In this document: in pieces, positions 1 through 9,285 of the stretch
Layout: every line of letters begins with the position of its first letter
How positions within the stretch are numbered: the stretch's first letter is position 1
Assembly: GCA_900539185.1 (NCBI GenBank)
Contig: UQBG01000003.1
Location: 1 to 64,000 of the forward strand
Origin: an uncultured Clostridium sp.
Lineage (GTDB): Bacteria; Bacillota; Clostridia; Lachnospirales; Lachnospiraceae
Direction of reading: 5' to 3'
Length of the DNA stretch: 64,000 nucleotides
Made by a program: the position numbers and the translations under genes
Notes under the pieces: generated by a model
Seen by the model: the letters and a program-made list of their open reading frames with translations, nothing else
Database searches by the model: none
Told to the model about the DNA's origin: nothing

Positions 1-14
1 ATTATAATAGAGAG

Positions 15-20
15 TATAAT
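15..20 (+). promoter_or_regulatory. Probable -10 box of the antiporter transcript
   Basis: A perfect TATAAT lies at 15-20. The matching -35 would fall before the window, so only half of the promoter is visible. It would start a transcript at about 27 carrying a roughly 155-nt structured leader before the antiporter gene. Confidence 0.45.
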
Positions 21-43
21 CTGGCAAATCTTAAATAATGAGA

Positions 44-112
44 CTCATGTATATCGATTAACCGCCGGTATCTACACACTGGCAGATGGTTGATATACAT
101 GAGCCTTTTTTT
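44..112 (+). terminator. Leader hairpin followed by a T-run, terminator or riboswitch expression platform
   Basis: CTCATGTATATC (44-55) pairs perfectly with GATATACATGAG (92-103), and a T-run follows at 106-112. Inside it a smaller arm forms from AACC-GCCGGT and ACTGGC-AGAT-GGTT. It stands between a -10 box and the start codon of an ion antiporter, so it resembles a premature terminator that a ligand or protein might control. I could not match it to a known riboswitch consensus by eye. It could also be the ordinary terminator of a gene left of the window. Confidence 0.6.
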
Positions 113-181
113 ATCTGGATACCGGTGATCGCAGATGTTTCGGCTGGCAATACTGTTGTGGAGAATGAAAAGGAGAAAGCC

Positions 182-1183
182 ATGGAAAATTTTATTAACA
201 ACGCCCCATTTGCACTTGTTGTTTTGTTCCTTGTCATAGGGTTCGTACTGCTTATTAAAGGTGCAGACTTCTTTGTGGAAGGAAGCTCCAGTGTGGCAAA
301 GAGACTGCATGTTCCGTCTATCATTATCGGACTGACAATCGTTGCAATGGGGACATCCCTTCCGGAGACAGCGGTGAGTGTATCCGCTTCGATTGTAGGC
401 AATAATGAACTTGCGGTAAGTAATGTCGTGGGCTCCAACATCTTCAATCTGATGGTTGTGATTGGTGTGTGTGCGATGATAGCAACGGTAAATGTTGCAA
501 AGGAAACAATAAAGCGGGATATCCCACTTTCCCTTATCTGTGCGGGACTTTTATTACTTCTGGGAATCGTCGGTCTGGGCGATAAATCAAATATGACACT
601 GGGACATCTTGATGGTGTAATATTCATTGCAGTCTTTGCAGGGTACATTTTCTACATGATTAGGATTGCATTAAAAGCAAGCAAAGAAGGCAGAAAGGTG
701 GAGATTGAAGGCGGTTCGGATGAAGAGATTAAGGTGCGTTCAGTGCCGATCAGTATCCTTTTCATCATCGGCGGAGCGGCTGCGATTGCCATCGGCGGAG
801 ATATAACTGTAGACGCTGCATCAAGGATCGCAAGTGATCTTGGAATGAGTCAGACCCTGATCGGACTGACGATTGTTTCCATAGGAACATCACTTCCGGA
901 GCTTGTAACCTCTATAGTGGCAGCCAGAAAGAATGAGGTTGATATGGCACTCGGTAATGCCATCGGCTCCAATGTGTTTAACATCCTTATGGTACTCGGT
1001 ATCGCATCTGCGATCAGCCCAATCAGTATCATTACAGAGAATATTATTGATCTGTGTGTATTGATCGGATTTACAATCTGTGTATGGATATTTGCAGGAA
1101 CCAAGAAGAAGATTGGAAGAATCGAGGGACTTGTAATGGTTGCACTTTATGCCGCATATGCGGTTTATATTATAATAAGATAA
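182..1183 (+). CDS. Calcium/sodium antiporter, CaxA/YrbG family
   Basis: Inner-membrane cation antiporter, 333 aa, expected to exchange Ca2+ for Na+ or H+. The family hallmark is seen: two homologous alpha repeats, GLTIVAMGTSLPETAVS at about residues 50-66 and GLTIVSIGTSLPELVTS at about 227-243, each in a bundle of hydrophobic helices, with an acidic cytosolic loop between the halves. The ATG at 182 is chosen over an in-frame ATG at 86 because AAGGAG lies just upstream and the protein then starts at the first membrane helix. A structured leader precedes it and a second cation transporter follows after 16 bp, suggesting a small ion-homeostasis operon. The transported ion is not proven by sequence. 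Confidence 0.88.
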   Translation: MENFINNAPFALVVLFLVIGFVLLIKGADFFVEGSSSVAKRLHVPSIIIGLTIVAMGTSLPETAVSVSASIVGNNELAVSNVVGSNIFNLMVVIGVCAMIATVNVAKETIKRDIPLSLICAGLLLLLGIVGLGDKSNMTLGHLDGVIFIAVFAGYIFYMIRIALKASKEGRKVEIEGGSDEEIKVRSVPISILFIIGGAAAIAIGGDITVDAASRIASDLGMSQTLIGLTIVSIGTSLPELVTSIVAARKNEVDMALGNAIGSNVFNILMVLGIASAISPISIITENIIDLCVLIGFTICVWIFAGTKKKIGRIEGLVMVALYAAYAVYIIIR

Positions 1184-1199
1184 ATGGAGCAGAAGACAC

Positions 1200-1883
1200 A
1201 TGCTATTATTTTTCAAAGTATTTTTAACGGAATTTATAGCAGAAATGGGAGATAAAACGCAGCTTATGCTGATTGCACTTACATCTAAATATAAGTTGAA
1301 GGATATTATATTGGGAACGGCCGCTGCAATTCTTGTACTGAATGGACTGGCTGTTCTTGCAGGCGGGCTTGTGAGTGAATTTATTCCGGACTGGCTCATT
1401 AAGGCCACTGCAGCACTGGCATTTCTGTATTTTGCAGCATCCACGATCGCCGGTGATGATGACGATGAAGAGGAAGAAGAGGGAAAATCAAAGATTAAAT
1501 TCGCACCTCTGGCAGTCTTCTGTACATTCTTTGTAGCAGAGCTTGGCGATAAGACACAGTTGACCGCTATCACATTTGGTGCAAACGAGGGGATGGGAGC
1601 AGCACTGATTGTATGGCTTGGCTGTTCTCTGGGACTTTTTGCAGCAGACATTCTCGGAATGCTGGTAGGGTATCTGTTAAAGAGTAAGGTGCCGGAAGGA
1701 TTGCTAAATACACTGGCATTCGCAATATTCTCTGTGTTTGGTGTATACACACTTTATCAGGGGCTTAAACTGATCAATACAGGCATTCAGACAATTCCGG
1801 TGATTCCGATACTAATAGTGGCTGCGGTAGTTTTTGCAGGGATATGTATCCGGCTTTTTATAAGAAGAAAGATTAAGAAATAA
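1200..1883 (+). CDS. TMEM165/GDT1-family cation transporter (UPF0016)
   Basis: Polytopic membrane protein of 227 aa with the paired signature of the GDT1/UPF0016 family: EFIAEMGDKTQ at about residues 11-21 and FFVAELGDKTQ at about 112-122. In the family these two E-x-G-D-K-T motifs form the cation site, and characterised members move Mn2+ or Ca2+. A very acidic stretch (DDDDEEEEE, about residues 88-96) separates the two halves. It follows the CaxA-like antiporter by 16 bp with GGAG upstream, so the two are probably cotranscribed under the leader at the window start. Mn2+ export is a reasonable guess, not shown. Confidence 0.88.
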   Translation: MLLFFKVFLTEFIAEMGDKTQLMLIALTSKYKLKDIILGTAAAILVLNGLAVLAGGLVSEFIPDWLIKATAALAFLYFAASTIAGDDDDEEEEEGKSKIKFAPLAVFCTFFVAELGDKTQLTAITFGANEGMGAALIVWLGCSLGLFAADILGMLVGYLLKSKVPEGLLNTLAFAIFSVFGVYTLYQGLKLINTGIQTIPVIPILIVAAVVFAGICIRLFIRRKIKK

Positions 1884-1977
1884 TGCAGAACCGGCATTGA
1901 CTTCATTTCAAATCTATCATACAATATATAAATAATCATACATACAATCATTATAAGAAATACATAGGAGATAGGAT

Positions 1978-2505
1978 ATGAAACGATTCATAAAGAAGAT
2001 AACCGTAGCAGTATGTTTGGCTGGTCTGATGCTTTCTGCAACAGCCTGTGGAAAGAGTGATCCGGTAAAGGATGATCTGTATACCTATTTGACAGACATG
2101 TCTGATGCTCAGGCTCTTCAGAAGGAAGCAATCGATGAGTATAATGCAAAGGTATCCGGTGAGGATGCGGATTCCCAGCAGCTCTTAACCGCATTAAATG
2201 ATACGATTATTCCGAAGTATCAGGAATACTTAGATGCACTCGATGCAGTCGCACCGGAGACAGAAGAGGTGCAGGCTGTCAAGGCAGTATGTGTAGATGG
2301 TGCAAACAAGCAGATGGAAGCTTTACAGAAGGTGGCAGAGGCTATTACAGACTGCGATACCGATATGCTGAATGATGCGGATGATTTGATTGCAGAGTCT
2401 GAGACGATCTTTGCAGACTACGAGTCGCAGGTGCAGGCGTTAGCCGGTGAACACGAGATCACTCTGACCGGTTCCGCAGCAGCCGCTACAACAGAGGCAG
2501 AATAA
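1978..2505 (+). CDS. Predicted lipoprotein, small helical extracellular protein
   Basis: 175-aa protein with a lipoprotein signal peptide: basic start (MKRFIKK), hydrophobic core and lipobox LSATAC with the lipidated Cys at residue 24. The mature part is mostly helical and acidic and ends in an Ala/Thr tail. No catalytic motif is visible. AGGAGATAGG precedes the ATG. It lies upstream of a membrane protein and a two-component system, so an envelope role is plausible, but I do not recognise a named family. Confidence 0.75.
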   Translation: MKRFIKKITVAVCLAGLMLSATACGKSDPVKDDLYTYLTDMSDAQALQKEAIDEYNAKVSGEDADSQQLLTALNDTIIPKYQEYLDALDAVAPETEEVQAVKAVCVDGANKQMEALQKVAEAITDCDTDMLNDADDLIAESETIFADYESQVQALAGEHEITLTGSAAAATTEAE

Positions 2506-2527
2506 TCACATATATCTTATATCTATG

Positions 2528-2566
2528 ACAAGGGGTGTTCAGGCGGTGGCTTTGAATACCCCTTGT
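2528..2566 (+). terminator. Strong intergenic hairpin, probable terminator
   Basis: ACAAGGGGTGTTCA (2528-2541) pairs with TGAATACCCCTTGT (2553-2566) over 14 bp with one G-U pair and an 11-nt loop. The following bases (GCTTTC) are a weak T-tract, so termination may be partial. It separates the lipoprotein gene from the next gene. Confidence 0.5.
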
Positions 2567-2594
2567 GCTTTCAGAAAGAAAGGGGGAGATCTGA

Positions 2595-3200
2595 ATGGAA
2601 TCCGTACAGAAACAAACACAAAACCCACAGCCGCAGGATCGCTGGATAATCGGAAATTATGAATTTGATAATCCTAAGGATGCCAGACAGGCTGAGAAAG
2701 AGCAGCAAAATATCGATGCACTGAAGGCAAAGATTGACTTTACGAATCTGGCAGATATGCAGGAGCTTTATACACGGCTGGTAAAACGAAATGTCTTTCA
2801 TACACCTGTCGGATATCAGTTTTTGAGTGAATTTCGGGAATATCTGGAGGAACAATTAAAATCAGAGCATCTTTCTTTACCATGTGTTCCGATTAATGGT
2901 TGTCCCGGTGTTGATTTATCGCAGTCCAATATCGTAAAAAATCTGAATGCGGAGCTTCAAACCCTGCGTGTTCGTCAGAAGCGGCACTATATAATCATAG
3001 GTGGCTGTATCGTATTGATTCTTGCCATGTTTGCCGTTGCGGTGTTAAATCCCAATACCGGCTATATCAATGCCGAGAACAAGGTGCTGAACAAATACGC
3101 TTCCTGGGAAGAAAGTCTGAATCAGCGAGAAGCTGTGATACGGGCAAAAGAGCAGGAACTGGGAATTCCATCCCCTGTTCTTGACGAGACAGAAGAATAA
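2595..3200 (+). CDS. Hypothetical single-pass membrane protein
   Basis: 201 aa, not recognised. The first 125 residues are soluble and charged, with a predicted helical part. One hydrophobic segment at about residues 133-152 (IIIGGCIVLILAMFAVAVL) is followed by a short region with coiled-coil character (WEESLNQREAVIRAKEQEL). There is no signal peptide, so a cytosolic N-terminus and an outside C-terminus are likely. GGGGGAG lies upstream. It immediately precedes the two-component genes, but a functional link is only positional. Confidence 0.65.
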   Translation: MESVQKQTQNPQPQDRWIIGNYEFDNPKDARQAEKEQQNIDALKAKIDFTNLADMQELYTRLVKRNVFHTPVGYQFLSEFREYLEEQLKSEHLSLPCVPINGCPGVDLSQSNIVKNLNAELQTLRVRQKRHYIIIGGCIVLILAMFAVAVLNPNTGYINAENKVLNKYASWEESLNQREAVIRAKEQELGIPSPVLDETEE

Positions 3201-3275
3201 TGAAATGGATTTCACACATTTAACATATTCCTCTGTTACACTGATAAAAAGAAAACCGCTGGGGGTATAATAATC

Positions 3276-3956
3276 ATGGATAAGATTAAGATACTAGTCG
3301 TTGACGATGAAAGCAGAATGAGAAAGCTGGTAAAAGACTTTCTGGTACACAAGGATTTTCAGGTGTTAGAAGCCGGAGACGGCGAGGAGGCCCTGGATGT
3401 CTTTTTTGCCAACAAAGACATTGCACTGGTGATTCTTGATGTTATGATGCCAAAGATGGATGGCTGGCAGGTATGCAAGGAGATCCGCCAGTATTCCAAG
3501 GTGCCGATCATCATGTTAACCGCAAAGTCTGATGAACGGGATGAACTTCTGGGGTACAATCTGGGCATTGATGAGTATATTACAAAACCATTTAGTCCTA
3601 AGATCCTGGTCGCCCGTGTAGAAGCTGTACTGCGTCGTACCAGCAACCTGCAGGCAGAGGATGTGATACGGGCAGGCGGCATCGAAATGGATGTCAATGC
3701 CCATCAGGTAAAGATCGATGGCGAACCGATTGAGCTTAGTTTCAAGGAATTCGAGCTTTTACACTACTTTGTGGTGAATCAGGGAGTTGCATTATCCAGA
3801 GAAAAGATCCTGAACAATGTATGGAATTATGATTATTTCGGAGATGCAAGAACCATTGATACCCATGTGAAGAAGCTGAGAAGCAAGCTCAAGGATAAAG
3901 GGGAATATATAAAGACCATTTGGGGAATGGGTTATAAGTTTGAGGTGAAAGCATGA
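3276..3956 (+). CDS. OmpR/PhoB-family response regulator
   Basis: 226-aa regulator. The receiver domain (about 1-120) has the acidic pair in VVDDESRM, the phosphoacceptor Asp at about residue 55 in LVILDVMMPKMDGW, and the Lys of YITKPFSP. The winged-helix DNA-binding domain (about 130-226) includes the typical ending RTIDTHVKKLRSKL and TIWGMGYKFE. Its stop overlaps the start of the histidine kinase gene by 4 bp (ATGA), which indicates translational coupling. Target genes and signal are unknown. Confidence 0.93.
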   Translation: MDKIKILVVDDESRMRKLVKDFLVHKDFQVLEAGDGEEALDVFFANKDIALVILDVMMPKMDGWQVCKEIRQYSKVPIIMLTAKSDERDELLGYNLGIDEYITKPFSPKILVARVEAVLRRTSNLQAEDVIRAGGIEMDVNAHQVKIDGEPIELSFKEFELLHYFVVNQGVALSREKILNNVWNYDYFGDARTIDTHVKKLRSKLKDKGEYIKTIWGMGYKFEVKA

Positions 3957-5416
3957 AACATTCGATTCAATTTCGTTTGACTGCTGTTTCCATATTCTTT
4001 ATCGGAGCGATTATCGCTACCAGTTGGATCTTATATCACCGCAGTTCCTTTCTCTGGTTTGAGGCACGGGCAGAAGCAAACCTTGAGAGTCTGTATGAAC
4101 AGGTGGATGAATTGTTTTCGAACAGCACATGGACGGATGATGAACTAAAGACCGGATTCGAAGGATTAAACAATCCGAATAATGCCATTATCGTTGTTAG
4201 TGACGGTTCTACAAAGATCTATACGACTACAAATGAAAAGGGAACCATGTTCGACAGCCTGCGTTCTATGACGAAGCTGATGGACAATCCCGGATTTCTG
4301 GATGAAGACCGCCCATATGTGATTGAAGAACATCAGGATGATCGGATGAAGACTGGCTACTATGACCTGACCGGATATTTAAGTAACGGCTACCTGATCG
4401 TTATCCGGACTTCCATGGATGCAGTCAATAATAGTGCCACCTTTACGAATAAAATCTTTTTATACTTCAGTATCGCCATTCTGCTTCTGGCGGCGATCGT
4501 GATATCCTGTATCAGCCGCTATTTCACAAAGCCGATCCATGATATGTCGATCGTTGCGAAACGTATGTGTGACCTTGACTTTAATGCAAAGGTAACTGTA
4601 AAGAGTAAGGATGAGATCGGAGAGTTGGGAAACAGTATGAATCAGCTCTCAACCAAGCTTGAGTCTACGATTTCAGAACTAAAGACGGCAAATGCAGAGC
4701 TTCATCATGATATTGAGAAAAAGATCCAGATCGATGAGATGCGAAAGGACTTTCTTTCACAGGTATCCCATGAACTGAAAACACCGATTGCTTTGATCCA
4801 GGGATATGCCGAGGGCCTAAAGGAATCCATCAATGATGATCCGGAGAGTCAGACATTCTACTGTGAAGTCATCATGGATGAAGCGAATAAAATGAACAAT
4901 ATGGTTAAGAAACTGATGTCCTTAAATGAACTGGAATTCGGACAGGGCCAGGTTGAAATGACCCGATTTGATATTGTTGAACTGATTCAGAACGTATGTC
5001 AGGCATCTGATATTCTGCGTGAGGACACAAAGGCGGAGCTGGAGATCCAGACAGATCAGCCACAGTATGTATGGGCCGATGAGTTTTTGATTGAAGAAGT
5101 TGTAACGAATTATATCACCAATGCGATCCATTATGTCACACCGGGTGGAAAAATTACTGTCCGTCTGGTTCCGATGGAGAAAGAACTGCAGGTGGTCGTC
5201 TATAACACCGGCAAGCAGATTCCACAGGATGAACTTGACAAGATCTGGATCAAATTCTATAAGGTGGACAAGGCAAGAACCAGAGAATACGGCGGAAGCG
5301 GAATCGGATTATCCATTGTTGCCGCTGCCATGGAAGCACACGGCAAGGCATACGGTGTCCGAAATGTAGACGATGGTGTAGAATTTTATTTCAATCTGGA
5401 CGCGGATATTTCTTGA
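3953..5416 (+). CDS. Membrane sensor histidine kinase
   Basis: 487-aa partner of the preceding regulator. A transmembrane helix near residues 12-30, an extracellular sensor region of about 130 residues and a second helix at about 166-186 are followed by HAMP (about 190-245). The dimerisation/phosphoacceptor box reads SQVSHELKTPIALIQGY, with the His at about residue 273. The ATPase domain has the N-box (NYITNAIHY) and G-boxes (GSGIGLSIV). All catalytic landmarks are present, so it should be an active kinase. The sensor domain has no motif I can name. Confidence 0.93.
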   Translation: MKHSIQFRLTAVSIFFIGAIIATSWILYHRSSFLWFEARAEANLESLYEQVDELFSNSTWTDDELKTGFEGLNNPNNAIIVVSDGSTKIYTTTNEKGTMFDSLRSMTKLMDNPGFLDEDRPYVIEEHQDDRMKTGYYDLTGYLSNGYLIVIRTSMDAVNNSATFTNKIFLYFSIAILLLAAIVISCISRYFTKPIHDMSIVAKRMCDLDFNAKVTVKSKDEIGELGNSMNQLSTKLESTISELKTANAELHHDIEKKIQIDEMRKDFLSQVSHELKTPIALIQGYAEGLKESINDDPESQTFYCEVIMDEANKMNNMVKKLMSLNELEFGQGQVEMTRFDIVELIQNVCQASDILREDTKAELEIQTDQPQYVWADEFLIEEVVTNYITNAIHYVTPGGKITVRLVPMEKELQVVVYNTGKQIPQDELDKIWIKFYKVDKARTREYGGSGIGLSIVAAAMEAHGKAYGVRNVDDGVEFYFNLDADIS

Positions 5417-5468
5417 TGATCGTTAGGAAATGTGTTAAAATAAATTGAATATTTATGGGAGGTGCCGT

Positions 5469-6212
5469 GTGAAAAAACTATGGTGCCTGTTAGCTATTTT
5501 GGTATTATCCGTTACTCTGACAGGGTGCGGGGTAGAACTGTCGGACGAAGAAAATCGGGTGATTGCAGAATATGCTGCAGATTTATTGCTAAAATATGAT
5601 CGGGACTATACCAGTTCCCTCGTAGAAGAGGAGGTTCCGGCAACGGAGCAGACAACGCAGGCTCCCTCGACGGATAGTACAACCGAAGGAACAACCGAAG
5701 AACCTTCAACTCAACCACCGCAGGAGAGTTCCTCTACCGAGTCACCCGCATCAGAAGATACAACCGGTTCTTCTGATGCAGCGGGTGAGATTGATATTGG
5801 GAAGATCGTAGGCTTGGAGGGTATATCCATAACATATAATCAGTGCATGTTTCTGGATCGATATCCATCCGTAGATCAGGATGGTGCTTTTATTTATCTG
5901 GAAGCAGATCCGGGTTATCAACTGGTCGTCATAAAGTTTGATATTGCAAATATCACTGCACAGGATATTGCGGTTGATCTTTTGAATACAGATATTAACT
6001 ATAAGCTGGTCTATAATCAGACCAAAGCAGCCAGTCCGATGCTGACGATCCTGATGGATGATCTGGGTACCTATGAGAGTGTAGTACCTGCCGGAAATGA
6101 ACAGTCCGCAGTTTTAGTGTTTCAGATATCGAAGGATCTGATTTCACAGATTCAGTCACTGGATATCCGTGTTACATACAAGAATGAAGAATCTGTGATT
6201 CATATACAATAG
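5469..6212 (+). CDS. Predicted lipoprotein with DUF4352-like domain
   Basis: 247 aa from a GTG start. I prefer this start to the ATG at 5445 because GGGAGG lies 6 nt upstream and it gives a clean lipoprotein signal (lipobox LTGC, Cys at residue 20). After the signal comes a Ser/Thr/Pro/Glu-rich linker typical of surface proteins, then a C-terminal beta-rich domain (about 110-247) resembling the immunoglobulin-like DUF4352 group. No enzyme motif is visible. The position after a two-component system suggests it could be a signal-linked envelope protein. Confidence 0.7.
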   Translation: MKKLWCLLAILVLSVTLTGCGVELSDEENRVIAEYAADLLLKYDRDYTSSLVEEEVPATEQTTQAPSTDSTTEGTTEEPSTQPPQESSSTESPASEDTTGSSDAAGEIDIGKIVGLEGISITYNQCMFLDRYPSVDQDGAFIYLEADPGYQLVVIKFDIANITAQDIAVDLLNTDINYKLVYNQTKAASPMLTILMDDLGTYESVVPAGNEQSAVLVFQISKDLISQIQSLDIRVTYKNEESVIHIQ

Positions 6213-6214
6213 AA

Positions 6215-7138
6215 ATGGGGTTGATGAATTTGGAGACAAATATTTTACTGGAAAGTGGAACAAACGAACTGGAGGTTCTGGAATTTATCGTTGGGGGAAA
6301 TCACTATGGTATTAATGTGGCAAAGGTTAAAGAGATTCTGACCATGCAGCCGATTACACCGATCCCGAACGCACATCCTTGTATCGAGGGGATGTTTATG
6401 CCAAGAGGCGATATTATCACAGTTATGAATCTGTTTACCATATTGGGATTTGAACAAACAGGCGATACAAGCTCTGATATGTTGATTATTACGAACTTTA
6501 ATAATCTCCACATAGGATTCCATGTTGAACAGGTACTGGGGATCCACCGGGTTTCCTGGACAGATATTGTAAAACCGGATGTGACGATCAATTCAAACGG
6601 AACCGGTATGGCAACCGGTATTATCAAGAAGGATAATAAGCTGATTCTGATTTTGGACTTCGAACGGATTGTAGAAGAGATTTGTCCGGAAACCAGCTTG
6701 AAAGTATCTGAGATCGCAGAACTGGGCGAGCGGAAGAGAAGCGACGTTCCGATTCTGATTGCCGAGGATTCACCGATGTTGTCTGCCATGTTACATGATG
6801 CATTGAATCAGGCAGGATATACAAATCTGACACTAAAGGCGAACGGTCAGGAGGCATGGGATGTCTTAACAGCCCTGAAAAAGAACCACGGTGTTCAATA
6901 CGGAGCAAAACTGTTGATTACAGATATTGAGATGCCGATTATGGATGGTCACAGACTGGTACGACTGATTCGTGAAGATGATGAACTGAAAAATATTCCA
7001 ATCATCATATTCTCATCTCTGATTAATGACGACATGAAGCGAAAAGGCAATCGTCTGGGTGCAAATGCACAGGTGTCAAAACCGGAGATTGGAAATCTGG
7101 TACATATCATCGACGAACTGGTTGGATACGATCAATAA
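6215..7138 (+). CDS. cheV: Chemotaxis protein CheV (CheW-REC fusion)
   Basis: 307-aa coupling protein. The N-terminal CheW-like domain (about 15-155) includes EFIVGGNHYGINVAKVKEIL and PRGDIITVMNL. The C-terminal receiver domain (about 175-300) has the acidic pair in IAEDSPM, the phosphoacceptor Asp in LLITDIEMPIMDGH and a conserved Lys in VSKPE. CheV links chemoreceptors to CheA and can be tuned by phosphorylation. The start is uncertain: ATG 6215 has no clear ribosome site, while GGGG at 6217-6220 is well placed for ATG 6224 or TTG 6230. No other chemotaxis gene is in the window. Confidence 0.9.
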   Translation: MGLMNLETNILLESGTNELEVLEFIVGGNHYGINVAKVKEILTMQPITPIPNAHPCIEGMFMPRGDIITVMNLFTILGFEQTGDTSSDMLIITNFNNLHIGFHVEQVLGIHRVSWTDIVKPDVTINSNGTGMATGIIKKDNKLILILDFERIVEEICPETSLKVSEIAELGERKRSDVPILIAEDSPMLSAMLHDALNQAGYTNLTLKANGQEAWDVLTALKKNHGVQYGAKLLITDIEMPIMDGHRLVRLIREDDELKNIPIIIFSSLINDDMKRKGNRLGANAQVSKPEIGNLVHIIDELVGYDQ

Positions 7139-7160
7139 TCAAATAGCAAAAATATAAACA

Positions 7161-7209
7161 AAAAGAACAAGCAGGGGAAGATGTAATATCCTTACCTGCT
7201 TGTTCTTTT
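7161..7209. terminator. Bidirectional terminator between cheV and the convergent gene
   Basis: AAAAGAACAAGCAGG (7161-7175) and CCTGCTTGTTCTTTT (7195-7209) form a perfect 15-bp stem with T-rich ends on both strands. It serves the convergent cheV and DUF6465-like genes. Confidence 0.9.
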
Positions 7210-7228
7210 ACTTACAACCTGTATGTAT

Positions 7229-7429
7229 TTAATCTAATACAAAGGAACCGGTAACCTCATCGTTGAATACATAGTATGCTGTATTCTCTTCCGGCTTAAT
7301 GTAAAGCTTCAGTGACTTTAAATCTGCAGCCTTATTTCCGCTTTCCACCCAGATTTTCTTCGCACTTGCCACGATTTCTTTTTCATCTAACTGTTTACCC
7401 TGGAATTCCATATACATTGAAGATTTCAT
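7229..7429 (-). CDS. Small DUF6465-like protein
   Basis: 66-aa soluble protein beginning MKSSMYMEFQGKQ. It resembles the short DUF6465 proteins common in Lachnospiraceae, whose function is unknown. The ATG at 7429 is chosen because GGAGGG sits 7 nt upstream; a longer in-frame reading from 7468 includes the ribosome site itself. Three beta strands and one helix are likely, and no catalytic motif is visible. It is monocistronic between a terminator and a divergent gene. Confidence 0.75.
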   Translation of the reverse strand: MKSSMYMEFQGKQLDEKEIVASAKKIWVESGNKAADLKSLKLYIKPEENTAYYVFNDEVTGSFVLD

Positions 7430-7567
7430 ATTATTCCCTCCTTTTATGATGTACCACCAACGAAACACCTATAATATATAATATTTCTCTTTGAAATGCA
7501 ACTTGTTTTTTGACGGTGCTTATTGTATAGTTAACAAGAAAGCGTTCGTAAAGAAGGTGGGGTACAC

Positions 7568-9262
7568 ATGGACGAGAATTACTTAGATCGATTATTAAAA
7601 GAAGCTGAAGAACAGAATAAAGATTCTGCCCCGGATTCGGAGCCGATGCGTACATCTGCCCCGGATACTACGGTAACAGAATCCTCTGATGAGTTGGAGC
7701 ATACGTTAGACCATGATGCAGGCAAAATTCAGGATGTTGCCTGGTCCGATGCAGAGATTCCAACCGAAGATCTGGCGGATCTGGATGATCTGGATGATCT
7801 GGCGGATCTGGATATGGATTCCATGAACTTTGATGATATTGATTTTGATGATATAGATGTAACAAAGATGAATCCGGGTGTTTCAATACCTCAGGCAGAG
7901 ACTGATCGATTTTCCGATATGGATATCGACGAACATTATCTGGATGATTCCGATGATGATTTCGAGGCAGAATTCCAGAAGTTGAAGCACGCAGAAGAAG
8001 CCGATTCGACAGCAGGAGCACTCGATTCTACGGATATGGCAGACTCTATGGATATATCGGATCCTGCAGTTCCTATCCCTGCATCTGATGATTCCTCAGT
8101 GGCATCCGATGCATCCAAACCGGGAGATGATCTGGACACACTCATGGATGAAATCTTTGGATCCCCGGATACAACAGATGATACCGGGACAGAGATAACA
8201 CCCGAAGCAGAACCGGCTCCGACGCCGAAAACCACCTCTGAGCCGGAGGCTACTCCTGCATCGGAACCGGCTCCAATATTTGAGACTGCACTTGAGTCAG
8301 AAACGTCCCAGGCGAATGCCGAGGCTTCCGGCAGTGATATGGATGATTTATTTGCAATGCTGGGGATCGAACATACAGCACCCACAGCAGAAACAGATTC
8401 AACAGAAGAAGAGATTCCGGACTTTGAGATACCGGAGGAACTAAAGGATGTTACTGATATATCAAAAACACCGAAAAAGAAACGCGGCTTCATGGATGTC
8501 CTGTTTGGAGAAGATGAAGATGAGGAGCCTACACCGGAGCAGTTAGAAGCCATCGAACAGGAAAAAGAAGAAAAGAAGCAGGCAAAACTGGAGAAAAAGA
8601 AAGAAAAGCAGGCAAAAAAGGCGGAAGCCAACGAAAAGAAAAAGAAATCGCAGGATGAAAAGACTGCCAGACTGGCAGCTAAAAAAGCAGCAATCCGGGA
8701 AGCAGAGGCCAAGGAACTGGCGACAGAGGGTCCGCCTAAGAAGCTGAATAAGGTTCTGGTTGTAATTGTTATGCTGTTCTTCCTGGGAATCGGCGGTGTC
8801 ATCATCACAGGTACGAATATATTTGATTACACACAGGTGGTTGTAAAGGCTTCGAACTATTTTGAGCGCCAGAAGTATGGACTTGCCTATCGGGAGTTGT
8901 TAGGCGTTGACTTAAAGAAACACGATCAGGAGCTGGGCGATAAAGTAACCACTGTTATGTATGTTGAACGCCAGTATGAAGCATATCAAAACTATGTCAC
9001 TATGGATCGGCCGGATCTGGCTCTGGACGCACTGATTCAGGGACTGGCTCGTTACGATCAATATTATGATACTGCCGCTTCGCTGGATATCGCAAGTGAT
9101 ATGGATACAGTCCGAGATATGATTCTGCGCGCACTGGATACAGACTTCCATCTGTCCTTAGCCGACGCAGAAAATCTTCTGACTATGGATGCACAGACTT
9201 ATACAGATACGATCATGGATTTAACCGACGGCATGAGTTATTCCAACACGTCGGAACAATAA
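7568..9262 (+). CDS. Acidic repeat-rich single-pass membrane protein
   Basis: 564-aa protein of unknown function. Residues 1-300 are strongly acidic and low-complexity and contain tandem LADLDDLDD-type repeats near residues 74-85, encoded by near-identical 12-bp units. Residues about 325-385 are a highly charged Lys/Glu/Ala helix (coiled coil or single alpha-helix). One membrane segment follows at about 394-416 (VLVVIVMLFFLGIGGVIITG), then a roughly 145-residue C-terminal helical domain. AAGGTGGGG precedes the ATG. The next gene is hisH. The similar acidic motif in the bactofilin at 13867 is noted under findings. Confidence 0.75.
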   Translation: MDENYLDRLLKEAEEQNKDSAPDSEPMRTSAPDTTVTESSDELEHTLDHDAGKIQDVAWSDAEIPTEDLADLDDLDDLADLDMDSMNFDDIDFDDIDVTKMNPGVSIPQAETDRFSDMDIDEHYLDDSDDDFEAEFQKLKHAEEADSTAGALDSTDMADSMDISDPAVPIPASDDSSVASDASKPGDDLDTLMDEIFGSPDTTDDTGTEITPEAEPAPTPKTTSEPEATPASEPAPIFETALESETSQANAEASGSDMDDLFAMLGIEHTAPTAETDSTEEEIPDFEIPEELKDVTDISKTPKKKRGFMDVLFGEDEDEEPTPEQLEAIEQEKEEKKQAKLEKKKEKQAKKAEANEKKKKSQDEKTARLAAKKAAIREAEAKELATEGPPKKLNKVLVVIVMLFFLGIGGVIITGTNIFDYTQVVVKASNYFERQKYGLAYRELLGVDLKKHDQELGDKVTTVMYVERQYEAYQNYVTMDRPDLALDALIQGLARYDQYYDTAASLDIASDMDTVRDMILRALDTDFHLSLADAENLLTMDAQTYTDTIMDLTDGMSYSNTSEQ

Positions 9263-9285
9263 TATACAATAGAGGATGTGACAGA

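Noticed and set aside
890..1750. Long minus-strand frame (286 codons) across the two transporter genes
   Set aside because: It is antisense to two clear family members, has no ribosome site and its translation is low-complexity Ser/Ala, typical of a shadow frame.
7936..8808. 290-codon minus-strand frame
   Set aside because: Ser/Ala/Phe-rich mirror of the acidic Lys/Glu repeat protein on the plus strand.
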